Positions 29,529-38,394 of a DNA stretch of 64,000 bases are shown here, one piece after another (the first letter of the stretch is position 1; every line of letters starts with the position of its first letter). This DNA comes from Leptospira noumeaensis (GTDB lineage Bacteria; Spirochaetota; Leptospiria; Leptospirales; Leptospiraceae): contig NZ_RQFK01000026.1 in assembly GCF_004770765.1 (NCBI RefSeq), positions 620,001 through 684,000 of the forward strand, read 5' to 3'. The notes under the pieces were generated by a model. That model searched no databases and was not told the origin of the DNA. It worked only from the letters and a program-made list of their open reading frames with translations. The position numbers were made by a program, and so were the translations under genes.

Positions 29529-30698
29529 ATGATACTTCGGTCTAGGAGAATATGGCAATTTGGTGTTCTGGTAACAAGTCTATTTCTGGTTTCGAGGCCA
29601 AATTTAGCGCAGACAGAGGTTCTGAACCCTGTTAAGGTTTTTTATGGATACGAAGATCTTTTGCGAATGGCCGAAGACAAAATTGTCCAAGAAACCCCGA
29701 CCAAAGCCTTCGATTTTCTCATCAAAGCCAAAGAATTAAATCCTGATCCGGACTATCGGTACTATAATTTAGCCGCACGCGCCCACATGAAGTTAGGGCA
29801 GGTCTTTGATGGAATTCATGCCTATGAAGAATCCATCAAAAAGAAAAAAGACCAACTCGATTTGGTTCTCTACATTGCAGACTTTTACGAAAAGGAAAGG
29901 AAACAAAAGGAAGCTTTGTTCTATACCAAATTGTATTTAGAACAAAAACCCAGTGCTAAGTACAGATTGTATACAGCGGCCATTTTATCTAGACAACTTG
30001 GTTTGGAATCCGATTACGAATCCTATATTCAAATATTAGAATCAGACAAAACTTTTGTTTCTGAAAAAGATGCCTTACAAACTAGCCTTCAAAAAAATAT
30101 CAAAAGCAAAAAATGGAAAGAAGCAGATGACTTGAGTTTACGATACTTGGTTTATTTCCCTCGTGAAGAAGGGATGTATGAAACCTTAATTTTGGCCCGT
30201 AGAGGAAGACAGTCTGACCTTTTAGAACAAGCCTATCAATGGACAACTACCGTATTTTTAAATGAAACTAGATACTTCACAAGGTATGGAGTCTTTCTCC
30301 AAGAAAAACAAAGATACCTGGAAGCTTTAACTTTATTTCGCCGAGGATTTTACAATTTACTTAAATTTTTTCCCGATTCGGATGCAGGTGAAATTTTATT
30401 TCTCATTCGTCAAAGTTATGCGAATCTTGGAAAAGACAGAGACACTCTTGCAATTGATTCCCTTGTTAAAGACTTTAAAAACCAAAACAAACTCACGGCC
30501 ACCGAATTAGAAAATCACCAAAACACGTATCGTAAAAATAGAGAGTATTTGTTGTTTTGTATCCACTGGTTTTCCAAACGAGATACAGCAAAAGCAAACG
30601 AATACCGTCAAAAATTAAAAGATAGGGATTTGGAATTTGAAGAATCTGAATTCCTGCGAGTGATGGGAGTGTTTTCCGCTCTCCCGCAGGATCTTTAA
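29529..30698 (+). CDS. Exported TPR-like helical protein
   Basis: 389 residues. A signal peptide (about residues 10-28, ending NLAQ) precedes helical repeats resembling tetratricopeptides, for example YYNLAARAHMKLGQVFDGIHAYEES and FYTKLYLEQKPSAKYRLYTAAILS. It probably acts as a periplasmic scaffold for protein contacts. No catalytic domain is evident. The nearest upstream gene, hppA, is divergent; downstream acs is convergent. Confidence 0.78.
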   Translation: MILRSRRIWQFGVLVTSLFLVSRPNLAQTEVLNPVKVFYGYEDLLRMAEDKIVQETPTKAFDFLIKAKELNPDPDYRYYNLAARAHMKLGQVFDGIHAYEESIKKKKDQLDLVLYIADFYEKERKQKEALFYTKLYLEQKPSAKYRLYTAAILSRQLGLESDYESYIQILESDKTFVSEKDALQTSLQKNIKSKKWKEADDLSLRYLVYFPREEGMYETLILARRGRQSDLLEQAYQWTTTVFLNETRYFTRYGVFLQEKQRYLEALTLFRRGFYNLLKFFPDSDAGEILFLIRQSYANLGKDRDTLAIDSLVKDFKNQNKLTATELENHQNTYRKNREYLLFCIHWFSKRDTAKANEYRQKLKDRDLEFEESEFLRVMGVFSALPQDL

Positions 30699-30707
30699 AA
30701 CCTTATC

Positions 30708-32672
30708 TTAACTGTGGAATTTTTTCTTATCGTCAATTAACGACTGCACTACGGATGGATCAGCGAGGGTGCTGATATCTCCTAAAGTATCAAATTCGTT
30801 ATTGGCAATTTTTCTTAGAATCCGACGCATGATTTTCCCTGATCTGGTTTTTGGTAGTCCCGGAGCCCAGTGGATGACTTCTGGCCTTGCAATTTTACCT
30901 ATCACTTTTTCTACCATGGCAATCAGTTCTTTTTTTAAGGCATCATTGGTGGTCACTCCATGTTTCACAGTCACATAAGCATAAATCCCTTGGCCTTTGA
31001 TGTCATGTGGAAATCCCACAACCGCAGCCTCAGCAACAGATTTATGTTCAACAAGAGCACTCTCCACTTCTGCAGAACCAATTCTGTGTCCCGACACATT
31101 CAGTACATCATCAACTCTTCCTGTTATGCGAAAGTATCCATCTTTGTCTTTGTTGGCACCATCACCTGTGAAGTAATACCCTTTGAATTGCGAAAAGTAG
31201 GTATCAAAAAACCGTTTTGGATCGCCATACACACCTCGCATCATGGAAGGCCAAGGTTTCGCGATACATAGATTTCCAGAGATTTCTCCTTTGCCTTTGA
31301 TCTCCACACCTTCGTTGTCCACAAGGACTGGTAGGATTCCATAAAATGGCCAACTCGCCGAACCTGGCTTTTGTGGGATGGCACCAGGAACTCCAGAGAT
31401 CATAATGGATCCAGTTTCTGTTTGCCACCAAGTATCCACAATCGGGCATTTTGATTTACCAATATTGGTATGATACCATTCCCAAGCTTCTGGATTGATA
31501 GGCTCACCCACAGAACCAAGAAGACGCAGCGATGCCAAAGATCTCTTTTTGATAGGTTCAATTCCTTCTCGCATGAGCGCACGGATGGCCGTCGGTGCTG
31601 TGTAAAATACAGTCACCTTATATTTATCAATCACATCCCAAAAACGACCGGCATCCGGATAACTAGGAACGCCTTCAAACATAAGAGATGTGGCACCATT
31701 GGACAAAGGTCCATAGAGAATGTAACTGTGTCCCGTAATCCAACCAATGTCTGCCGTACACCAATACGTATCCGTATCTTTATAATCAAAGATGGTGGCA
31801 AAGGTAAGATTGGCACCGAGTAGATATCCAGCTGTGGTATGAAGGACACCTTTTGGTTTTCCCGTAGATCCTGAAGTATAAAGAAGGAAAAGTGGGTCTT
31901 CGGAATCCATGATCACAGGAGGGCATTCTTTTTTTACATCCGGTTCTTTCATCAGGTAGTGGTACCAGTGGTCTCTACCTTCTTTCCAATTCAAATTACC
32001 TTCGTCTCCAGTTCGCTTAACAACGATTACGTCTTTGACTTTGTATTTACTATCTTCTAAAGCAACATCCACATTTTTTTTGAGTTCGACTGGTTTGCCG
32101 CCGCGATACCCGCCATCTGCAGTAATGACAAGTGTAGGTTTACAATCTTCAATCCGGCCAAGTAGGGCTTCTGGCGAAAATCCACCAAACACAACGGAAT
32201 GTACCGCACCAATTCGTGTACAAGCAAGCGTAGTGATGGCAAGCTCCGGAATCATAGGCAGATAAATGAGGACTCTGTCCCCTTTTTTTACATTAAACTT
32301 TTTTAGAACGTTTGCAAAATGATTCACTTCGCGGTGGAGGTCATGGTAGGTAAGGACTTTGGATTCATCAGGGTTGTCTCCTTCCCAAATGAGAGCCGCT
32401 TTGTTTTTTAAAGGAGAATCTAAATGTCTGTCTAAACAATTATAGGAAACATTGAGTTTCCCACCCACAAACCATTCGGCTTTTGCATTGGCGAAATCAT
32501 GTTTGAGAACCTTGGTCCATTTTTTAAACCATGTTAGGCGTTTTGCTTGTTCGGCCCAAAACTTTTCTGGTTTTTCTATGGATTCTTTGTATTTTGTTTT
32601 GTATTCTTTTAAACTAACGTTCGCTAATTTAGCGAAGTCTTTGGACGGTGCCACGATTCTTTCTTTCGGCAT
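30708..32672 (-). CDS. acs: Acetyl-CoA synthetase
   Basis: 654 residues, the standard length. It makes acetyl-CoA from acetate, ATP and CoA via acetyl-AMP. Motifs: the P-loop-like [20 protein letters not shown], the [14 protein letters not shown] hinge region, and the C-terminal [15 protein letters not shown] whose Lys is the acetylation-controlled catalytic residue. Leptospira lives mainly on fatty acids, so acetate recycling is plausible. Convergent with the TPR-like gene. Confidence 0.97.
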   Translation of the reverse strand: MPKERIVAPSKDFAKLANVSLKEYKTKYKESIEKPEKFWAEQAKRLTWFKKWTKVLKHDFANAKAEWFVGGKLNVSYNCLDRHLDSPLKNKAALIWEGDNPDESKVLTYHDLHREVNHFANVLKKFNVKKGDRVLIYLPMIPELAITTLACTRIGAVHSVVFGGFSPEALLGRIEDCKPTLVITADGGYRGGKPVELKKNVDVALEDSKYKVKDVIVVKRTGDEGNLNWKEGRDHWYHYLMKEPDVKKECPPVIMDSEDPLFLLYTSGSTGKPKGVLHTTAGYLLGANLTFATIFDYKDTDTYWCTADIGWITGHSYILYGPLSNGATSLMFEGVPSYPDAGRFWDVIDKYKVTVFYTAPTAIRALMREGIEPIKKRSLASLRLLGSVGEPINPEAWEWYHTNIGKSKCPIVDTWWQTETGSIMISGVPGAIPQKPGSASWPFYGILPVLVDNEGVEIKGKGEISGNLCIAKPWPSMMRGVYGDPKRFFDTYFSQFKGYYFTGDGANKDKDGYFRITGRVDDVLNVSGHRIGSAEVESALVEHKSVAEAAVVGFPHDIKGQGIYAYVTVKHGVTTNDALKKELIAMVEKVIGKIARPEVIHWAPGLPKTRSGKIMRRILRKIANNEFDTLGDISTLADPSVVQSLIDDKKKFHS

Positions 32673-32755
32673 AGATTCCCTCTAAAGAAAGAATGCTGAA
32701 CTTTTTTTTAGAAAAGTCCAGCATGAATCTGAAAAATCGAATTTAAAAATTGAAC

Positions 32756-33307
32756 TTAATGCGAGCCGGTTCGGATCAGATCTAAAAATTCACTTCGTGT
32801 GGTTGGATCCGTTTTGAAGAGACCAAGTAGGCTAGATGTAAATAGCTCTGAGTTTTGTTTTTCCACTCCACGCATCATCATACATAAATGTTTGGCTTTG
32901 ATAACTACACCCACACCTAAAGGATCCAAAGTTTCTTGGATAGCCTGGGCAATTTGGTCAGTGAGTCTTTCTTGTACTTGCAAACGACGAGCAAACACAT
33001 CAACAATTCTTGGAATTTTACTAATTCCAATGATCTTTTTATTGGGAATGTAAGCCACATGGGCCCTTCCATAAAAAGGAAGCAAGTGGTGTTCGCACAA
33101 AGAATACATTTCTATATCTCTGACAAGTACCATCCCTGTGGTATTTTCTTCAAAGATCGCACCATTCACAATTTGATTCAAATCAGCTTTATACCCACTT
33201 GTCAAAAAGTCGTAAGCCTTCTTTACTCGATTAGGCGTTTTCACAAGACCTTCTCGCGAGGGATCTTCACCAATTTGTTTTAGGATTTCTTCGATTAAGT
33301 TTTCCAT
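32756..33307 (-). CDS. folE: GTP cyclohydrolase I
   Basis: 183 residues. It opens GTP to dihydroneopterin triphosphate, for folate and for the queuosine route in which queE (19332) also acts. Zinc ligands are visible in [13 protein letters not shown] (Cys and His) and [10 protein letters not shown] (Cys). Catalytic HVAYIPN and the late TSSLLGLFK are typical. The gene has its own upstream region, 83 bases before acs. Confidence 0.96.
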   Translation of the reverse strand: MENLIEEILKQIGEDPSREGLVKTPNRVKKAYDFLTSGYKADLNQIVNGAIFEENTTGMVLVRDIEMYSLCEHHLLPFYGRAHVAYIPNKKIIGISKIPRIVDVFARRLQVQERLTDQIAQAIQETLDPLGVGVVIKAKHLCMMMRGVEKQNSELFTSSLLGLFKTDPTTRSEFLDLIRTGSH

Positions 33308-33465
33308 TCGATTCCTTTTGACAGATATGTTCCTGGTGTCTTGATCCTGCCTTCCAAATTATGAATGCAGAATATTTACTAGTAATTTGACTAGACTTGA
33401 CTTATCGGGAAAAGATACATTTCCTTTTTTTTTAAATTAATTCTAAAGGACATAATCAAATCAGA

Positions 33466-34557
33466 ATGCGGATTAAAATTGGATACGATGCACGGATGAT
33501 CGAAAATTCTGGGATTGGAATTCGAATCCAACATATTTTGAAGTTTTGGCCCATTCCTTCAAAGATTGCCGATTTATATATTTTTGGTGATCCCTCTGTT
33601 TTAAAAAAATACGACCTTCCGAAACACGCGGAAATCATAGAATACAAAACAAATATCTATTCCCTCAAAGAATTTTTAGGTCATTCCAGAATGGCAGAAA
33701 TGGATCTTTTAGACATCCCACATTTTAATATTCCCTTTCCATACATTCGTAAATGCATTGTTACCATTCACGATCTCATTCCTTATCATTTTAAAGCCGC
33801 CCATAGTTCCCTCGTCAAACGAGTGTATATGCAAATTGTCTTCCGGTGGATCAAATGGTTTGCTCGCAAAATCATCACTGTTTCTCAGTACACCAAAGAT
33901 GATCTCATTAAAAGTTTTGGATATAAGGATGGTTCCATCTCTGTGGTTTACAATGGAATTGATCTTTCTAATTTTACAAAACATTCCCTTGCCCAAGTGA
34001 ATTCGTTTGTCAAAGAACAAAAGTTACCAAAGGAATATCTTTTTACTGTGGGGATCGGGAAAGCGCATAAAAACTTTCCTTTTTTATTAAAGAATTTGGA
34101 ACGTATGTGGAAAGAAGGATCGCTTACACTTCCTCTTGTTGTGGGTGGCATAAGTAAAGAAATCCCTATTGAATTTTTAAAATTCCAAAAACAAAATTCA
34201 AATCGAATCTATTTTTTAAATCATGTTCTCTACGATCGTTTGCCACTTGCCTACCAAGGAGCTAAAGTCTTTGTCTATCCTTCCTTATTTGAAGGGTTTG
34301 GATTTCCTGTTTTAGAAGCACAGGCTGTGGGAACCACTGTACTTTCTTCAAATGCTTCTGTATTGCCGGAAGTGCTCCATGATTCTGCCAGCTTCTTTGA
34401 TCCAAACGATGGAGCAGATTTCCAAACGAAATTGCTCATGATCCTTCGAAATCCTAAACAACAAACATCTTACCAGAAAAAAGGATTGGAAAATGCAAAA
34501 CGTTTCCTCTGGCGAGATGTATTAAAACCATATCTAAAAGTGTATCAGTCGTTATAG
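33466..34557 (+). CDS. GT4-type glycosyltransferase
   Basis: 363 residues. An AAGGA ribosome site lies about 15 bases upstream of the ATG. The N-terminal Rossmann start (KIGYDARMIENSGIGI) and the nucleotide-sugar motif PSLFEGFGFPVLEAQAVGT with its paired Glu residues define family GT4. A possible role is in lipopolysaccharide or other glycan synthesis, but no glycan cluster surrounds it. No membrane segment is obvious. Confidence 0.9.
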   Translation: MRIKIGYDARMIENSGIGIRIQHILKFWPIPSKIADLYIFGDPSVLKKYDLPKHAEIIEYKTNIYSLKEFLGHSRMAEMDLLDIPHFNIPFPYIRKCIVTIHDLIPYHFKAAHSSLVKRVYMQIVFRWIKWFARKIITVSQYTKDDLIKSFGYKDGSISVVYNGIDLSNFTKHSLAQVNSFVKEQKLPKEYLFTVGIGKAHKNFPFLLKNLERMWKEGSLTLPLVVGGISKEIPIEFLKFQKQNSNRIYFLNHVLYDRLPLAYQGAKVFVYPSLFEGFGFPVLEAQAVGTTVLSSNASVLPEVLHDSASFFDPNDGADFQTKLLMILRNPKQQTSYQKKGLENAKRFLWRDVLKPYLKVYQSL

Positions 34558-34605
34558 ATTCAAAAAAATTTTCTGGTATCTACAATCAAGTTTTTCAAAA
34601 TCTCT

Positions 34606-34968
34606 TTATGTTTTAGTTTTGTGAAACATTAGATACGAAGTCACTAAAATAGCCAAAAACACAAAAGGTGCGATCACATTACCTATTAGATCACCGACTT
34701 GCAAGTGTGCTATCGCTGCTGAGATATAGGTAATTCCGAAACCAACATAAGCCCACTCTTTCAAACGTATCGGAACTTTTGGAACAATTAGAACAATTGC
34801 ACCCAATAATTTCGCAATTCCCAGTTCTATTCGGAAATAATCAGGAAAACCAAGGTGACGGAATCCTTCGATCATTTCTGCATTGTTTAAGGAATTATAC
34901 CCACTAAACAACATCATCGCTGCAATGACTGAAGTAGTGATCCAATATATTGTTTTTATCCAATTCAT
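34606..34968 (-). CDS. DoxX-like membrane protein
   Basis: 120 residues with four transmembrane segments, starting with KTIYWITTSVIAAMMLFSGYNSL and containing the DoxX-like PDYFRIELGIAKLLGAIVLIVP stretch. Members are often redox- or stress-linked, without a settled function. It is divergent from an HxlR regulator, with a palindromic site between them, a common arrangement for regulator and target. Confidence 0.85.
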   Translation of the reverse strand: MNWIKTIYWITTSVIAAMMLFSGYNSLNNAEMIEGFRHLGFPDYFRIELGIAKLLGAIVLIVPKVPIRLKEWAYVGFGITYISAAIAHLQVGDLIGNVIAPFVFLAILVTSYLMFHKTKT

Positions 34969-34992
34969 AATTCTATCCTTTTGACATTAATA

Positions 34993-35021
34993 ATAGTTAC
35001 TATTCTTTTGTAAGTAACTAT
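34993..35021. promoter_or_regulatory. Palindromic operator between DoxX-like and HxlR genes
   Basis: ATAGTTACT (34993-35001) and AGTAACTAT (35013-35021) form a perfect 9-bp inverted repeat with an 11-base spacer. The TAC...GTA core and spacing are of the kind bound by HxlR/YodB dimers. It lies 25 bases upstream of the DoxX-like start, so it likely controls that gene and the regulator itself. Confidence 0.72.
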
Positions 35022-35125
35022 CATCAGATCAGTCTTGTTCCCATTCGTCCAAAAAAAAGAAGGAAAATCAGATAGAATCCTTGGGTTGACGTTACGTGTG
35101 GAATACAAATTCTAGAAGCATTGTC

Positions 35126-35503
35126 ATGAAAGGAAAAGAAACAAGTTGCCAGAAAGATCACGCGGAGTGTGCAAATCTAATTTTACCACTCAGGGAAGCC
35201 TTAGAACTTCTAAGTGGGAAATGGAAACTTCCAATTATTATGTCCCTTTCTTTTGGAAAAAAACGTTTCAAGGAAATTGGTGAAGAAATACCAGGAATCA
35301 CGGATCGTATGTTATCCAAAGAATTGAAAGAATTGGAAAAAATCCTTCTAATTGAACGCACCGTCCTCGATTCCTTTCCTCCTGGCGTAGAATATTCAAT
35401 CACGGCACACGGCAAATCATTGGAAGCAGTGATTAGGGAATTGACTCAGTGGGCAGTCTCTCACTACCAAAAAAACAAAACGCCAAAAGGTACAAAGGGC
35501 TAA
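35126..35503 (+). CDS. HxlR-family regulator
   Basis: 125 residues from the ATG at 35126; a GTG ten codons earlier is possible. The winged helix is complete: LELLSGKWKLPIIMSLSFGKKRFKEI, the recognition helix ITDRMLSKELKELE, and the wing GVEYSITAHGKSLE. Cys8 and Cys15 near the N-terminus (TSCQKDHAECA) include the one Cys often used for electrophile sensing in this family. It probably controls the divergent DoxX-like gene. Confidence 0.88.
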   Translation: MKGKETSCQKDHAECANLILPLREALELLSGKWKLPIIMSLSFGKKRFKEIGEEIPGITDRMLSKELKELEKILLIERTVLDSFPPGVEYSITAHGKSLEAVIRELTQWAVSHYQKNKTPKGTKG

Positions 35504-35573
35504 AAATCTCTACTTTGAAGACCAAAAGTACTTGTCAGAATTGTTTTTAACCAAGAGACTGATTCTCAGAACC

Positions 35574-35765
35574 ATGATCAAGTGTCACTGTGCAGAAGTT
35601 TTCTTTGAATCTATCTTAAATGTTGTCAAAGATACAAACCGCCCTATACTAGAAGTCGCCCGCGAGATGGGAGCGGCTGATACTTGTACGGCTTGTGTTC
35701 CGGATATGTTAGCCTTCATCGAGCAGGAATTGGAAGGTCAACTTGCAGGAAATACAACTCATTGA
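35574..35765 (+). CDS. BFD-like [2Fe-2S] protein
   Basis: 63 residues from the ATG at 35574; the frame extends upstream but the extra part carries no motif. C4-x-C6 and C38-x2-C41, in KCHCAEVF and DTCTACVPD, match the [2Fe-2S] site of bacterioferritin-associated ferredoxin-like domains. It could donate electrons or serve as a scaffold. The WbuC gene starts 23 bases inside its end, so the two are coupled. Confidence 0.82.
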   Translation: MIKCHCAEVFFESILNVVKDTNRPILEVAREMGAADTCTACVPDMLAFIEQELEGQLAGNTTH

Positions 35766-36216
35766 TTCCGACTTAATCGGAAACCTCGTTAAAAAAGCTC
35801 AAACCGCAGATAGAAAACGTACGAATCACAACTTCCATGAACAAAAGGAAGTGTACCAAAGATTTCTCAACGTTCTTTCTAAAAATACCTACATTCCACC
35901 TCACAGACATTTGTCGGATCCAAAACCGGAAACTTTCGTCATCCTCGAAGGGGAAATCGGATTTTTAATTTTCCATGAGAATGGGGAAGTAAAAGAAGCA
36001 CATAAACTTTCTGGAAACGGACCAAAACGAGGAATCGACTTACAACCTGGGGTTTGGCATAGTTTGGTTTGTTTGTCTGAAACGGCAGTTTGTTTTGAAG
36101 GGAAGTCGGGTCCTTATGATCCGACAATCGATAAAGAATTTCATCCAAACTATCCGTTAGAAAGTGATCCTAAGTTTATAGAAACGATCAAATCCTTTGA
36201 ATCCCTATTTATATGA
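35743..36216 (+). CDS. WbuC-family cupin metalloprotein
   Basis: 157 residues. The TTG start has GGAAGG five bases upstream, within the previous gene. The cupin core is visible: YIPPHRHLSDPKPETFVILEGEIGFLIF, with two His and a Glu as metal ligands, and GVWHSLVCLSE with another His. WbuC proteins are often near polysaccharide genes, but no such cluster is present here. Substrate unknown. The stop overlaps the next ATG. Confidence 0.85.
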   Translation: MQEIQLIDSDLIGNLVKKAQTADRKRTNHNFHEQKEVYQRFLNVLSKNTYIPPHRHLSDPKPETFVILEGEIGFLIFHENGEVKEAHKLSGNGPKRGIDLQPGVWHSLVCLSETAVCFEGKSGPYDPTIDKEFHPNYPLESDPKFIETIKSFESLFI

Positions 36217-37229
36217 ATTTGATTTCATTCAACAAAAAGTTAATCCCTTTAATTCTTATGATCTCCTTTTCTTTTTTTTGTAAATCTCTCCCTTCCATTG
36301 TTCCTGTAAAAGAACATAGATTGGAATCGATTTCTTCTGATGGAATCATCCGTACATTTCGTTACTACGTTCCCAAACAAATTAAAGAAAATCGTCTACC
36401 TTTGATTTTTATCTTACATGGTGGTGGCGGCAGTGGAGAAGGAATGATTTACCTTTCTCGAATGTCAGAAAAAGCCGAAGAATATGGATTTGTGGCAGTA
36501 TATCCTGATGGGTATGCCAATCGTTGGAATGATGGACGAAAGATTTCACATTCTCTTACAGATAAACGAAATACAAATGATGTGGAATTTTTTCGTAATA
36601 TGGTTCGTTTTATCGATAAAGAAATTCCCATTGATTATAACCGAATCCATGTTGTGGGAATCTCCAATGGTGGTTTTATGACTCAGCGGTTGTTATGCGA
36701 AGCTGAGGATTTATTTAGTTCAGGATATTCGATTGCTGCGGTCACGTCCAAGGGTTTAAAAGAGATCTGTAATCCACCTCCAAAAAAATCCATAGGCTTC
36801 ATTATGGGAACTGCGGATGATGTTGTGCCTTATAAAGGTGGAACTGTTTCTATTCCTACTGATCCAAGTCCTAATGCACATAGAATTCCAGCCGGGGATG
36901 TGATGTCTTACTTAGAATCATTAGAATACTGGACTTCTAGTTTTTCCTGCAAAGAAGAATCAAAATCCCATAAAAGACATCTAAACAAATTTTGGAAAAG
37001 AGACATTCAATACACAAAATTTACTGATTGTTCCAGTGACCAAATTGTGGAAGGGTATTTGATCCCTGGTGGTGGGCATATCTGGCCAAATGGTTTCTAT
37101 TACCAAAACGAGAAACAATACGGATACTTAAGTAAGGACTTGGATACAAGGGAGATTGTGTTACAATTCTTTCGAACGAATTATAAAAAAGAAAAGTTGG
37201 CAAATCACAATGCATCACTCGGAAATTAG
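36213..37229 (+). CDS. Poly(3-hydroxybutyrate) depolymerase-like esterase, lipoprotein
   Basis: 338 residues. Signal with lipobox SFFC. The esterase fold has the oxyanion region FILHGGGGSGE and the nucleophile elbow GISNGG (Ser), with an acid in GTADDVVP and His in PGGGHIWP. It is related to the feruloyl esterase/PHB depolymerase (LpqC-like) group, acting outside the cytoplasm; the substrate is unknown. Four-base overlap with WbuC and 20-base overlap with the next gene. Confidence 0.86.
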   Translation: MNLISFNKKLIPLILMISFSFFCKSLPSIVPVKEHRLESISSDGIIRTFRYYVPKQIKENRLPLIFILHGGGGSGEGMIYLSRMSEKAEEYGFVAVYPDGYANRWNDGRKISHSLTDKRNTNDVEFFRNMVRFIDKEIPIDYNRIHVVGISNGGFMTQRLLCEAEDLFSSGYSIAAVTSKGLKEICNPPPKKSIGFIMGTADDVVPYKGGTVSIPTDPSPNAHRIPAGDVMSYLESLEYWTSSFSCKEESKSHKRHLNKFWKRDIQYTKFTDCSSDQIVEGYLIPGGGHIWPNGFYYQNEKQYGYLSKDLDTREIVLQFFRTNYKKEKLANHNASLGN

Positions 37230-38088
37230 AAATTCATCTAGCGTATTTACCACTTTAGAAACAGGAACAGGCGCACCCGTCCTTTTCCTTCATGGGTTTC
37301 CTGATAATCATAAAACCTTTGCTCCCATCATGGAATCCATTGGTAAAAAGGGATACCAATGTGTTGCGCCTGTTATGCGTGGATATGAACCTTCTACCAT
37401 CTCTCATGCTCAGAAATTACATGTTGTGGATTTAGTGGATGATATCCTTGGTTGGATGGATGACCGTCGTTGGGATTCAGTACATCTTGTTGGTCATAAC
37501 TGGGGGTCTGTCATTGCCTTTGCGGCCGGAATGTATTATCCCAATCGGATCAAATCCATCACAAGCCTTGGAGTACCGCTCCTTCGCACTTACCAAGATT
37601 CCTTCTTTTGGGCACCCCAACAAACCGTCCATTCATGGTATGTAGTTTTATTTCAAATTCCCTTTTTAGCAGAACTTACCATTCGTTCCAATGGATTTGC
37701 GCTCGTGGATTATTTATGGAAAGATTGGTCACCTGGATATTCGCCAAACCAAGACCATTTAGCAGAGATTAAAGCCAATTTCCAAAATCCAGGAATTTTG
37801 TCTTCGGCTCTTGCCTATTACCGCAATTTAAACGACTTATTTACCGAGTCAGGTAGAGAAAGTATATTAGGAATTTTAGATTCACAAATTACCGTTCCCA
37901 CGCAAATTCTTTACGGGTTAAACGATGGTTGTTTTCATAAAAACCTATTTGAACACCGATTAGATGAAACAGACTTCCCCTGTGGGTTTCGCAAAATTGG
38001 ATTCGATCATGCCGGACATTTCCTCCATTGGGAAAAAAGGGAAGAAGTGACGAAGTCGATTTTAGAATGGTTAGAAAAAAATAAATAA
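37210..38088 (+). CDS. Alpha/beta hydrolase with Asn at the nucleophile position
   Basis: 292 residues from the ATG at 37210, inside the end of the esterase gene. It resembles epoxide hydrolases and haloalkane dehalogenases: oxyanion motif LHGFPDNHKTF, elbow LVGHNWGS, acid region YGLNDG, and His in AGHFLHWE. In that group the elbow is normally GHDWG; here the residue is Asn97 (codon AAC, 37498-37500). The protein may therefore be inactive, use deamidation, or bind rather than cleave a ligand. Confidence 0.88.
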   Translation: MHHSEIRNSSSVFTTLETGTGAPVLFLHGFPDNHKTFAPIMESIGKKGYQCVAPVMRGYEPSTISHAQKLHVVDLVDDILGWMDDRRWDSVHLVGHNWGSVIAFAAGMYYPNRIKSITSLGVPLLRTYQDSFFWAPQQTVHSWYVVLFQIPFLAELTIRSNGFALVDYLWKDWSPGYSPNQDHLAEIKANFQNPGILSSALAYYRNLNDLFTESGRESILGILDSQITVPTQILYGLNDGCFHKNLFEHRLDETDFPCGFRKIGFDHAGHFLHWEKREEVTKSILEWLEKNK

Positions 38089-38136
38089 AAAATCCAAAGA
38101 GATTTTTTCGTCCAATTTACTTTAAGGAGATTGGAT

Positions 38137-38337
38137 ATGTTTCAAAATATGGGTCTTTATGACCGAATCATTCGAGTTGTCGTAGGATTAGTATTAGGTG
38201 GTCTCTATCTAGGTGGGGTTGTAGAAGGAACAACTGCAATTGTACTTTTTGTAATTGGGCTTGTGATGATTGCTACCTCTGCCATTGGATTCTGTCCAGC
38301 TTACCTTCCTTTTAAATTCACAACGAAAGAAAAATAA
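38137..38337 (+). CDS. DUF2892 (YgaP-type) small membrane protein
   Basis: 66 residues from the ATG at 38137, with AAGGAG seven bases before it. It has two transmembrane helices and the DUF2892 features NMGLYDRIIRVVVG and GFCPAY, the latter Cys being conserved. Function unknown; relatives are fused to rhodanese domains. It ends the possible BFD-to-DUF2892 transcript, before a strong hairpin. Confidence 0.86.
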   Translation: MFQNMGLYDRIIRVVVGLVLGGLYLGGVVEGTTAIVLFVIGLVMIATSAIGFCPAYLPFKFTTKEK

Positions 38338-38357
38338 CAGAGTAAAGTTATCAGAAC

Positions 38358-38385
38358 CAACTCACAGAATTTTCTCTGTGAGTTG
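38358..38385. terminator. Bidirectional intrinsic terminator
   Basis: CAACTCACAGA (38358-38368) pairs perfectly with TCTGTGAGTTG (38375-38385) over 11 bp. T-rich sequence follows within ten bases on the plus side. It sits between convergent genes (DUF2892 and the RNA methyltransferase) and likely ends the plus-strand transcript at least. Confidence 0.75.
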
Positions 38386-38394
38386 TATGTTCTT

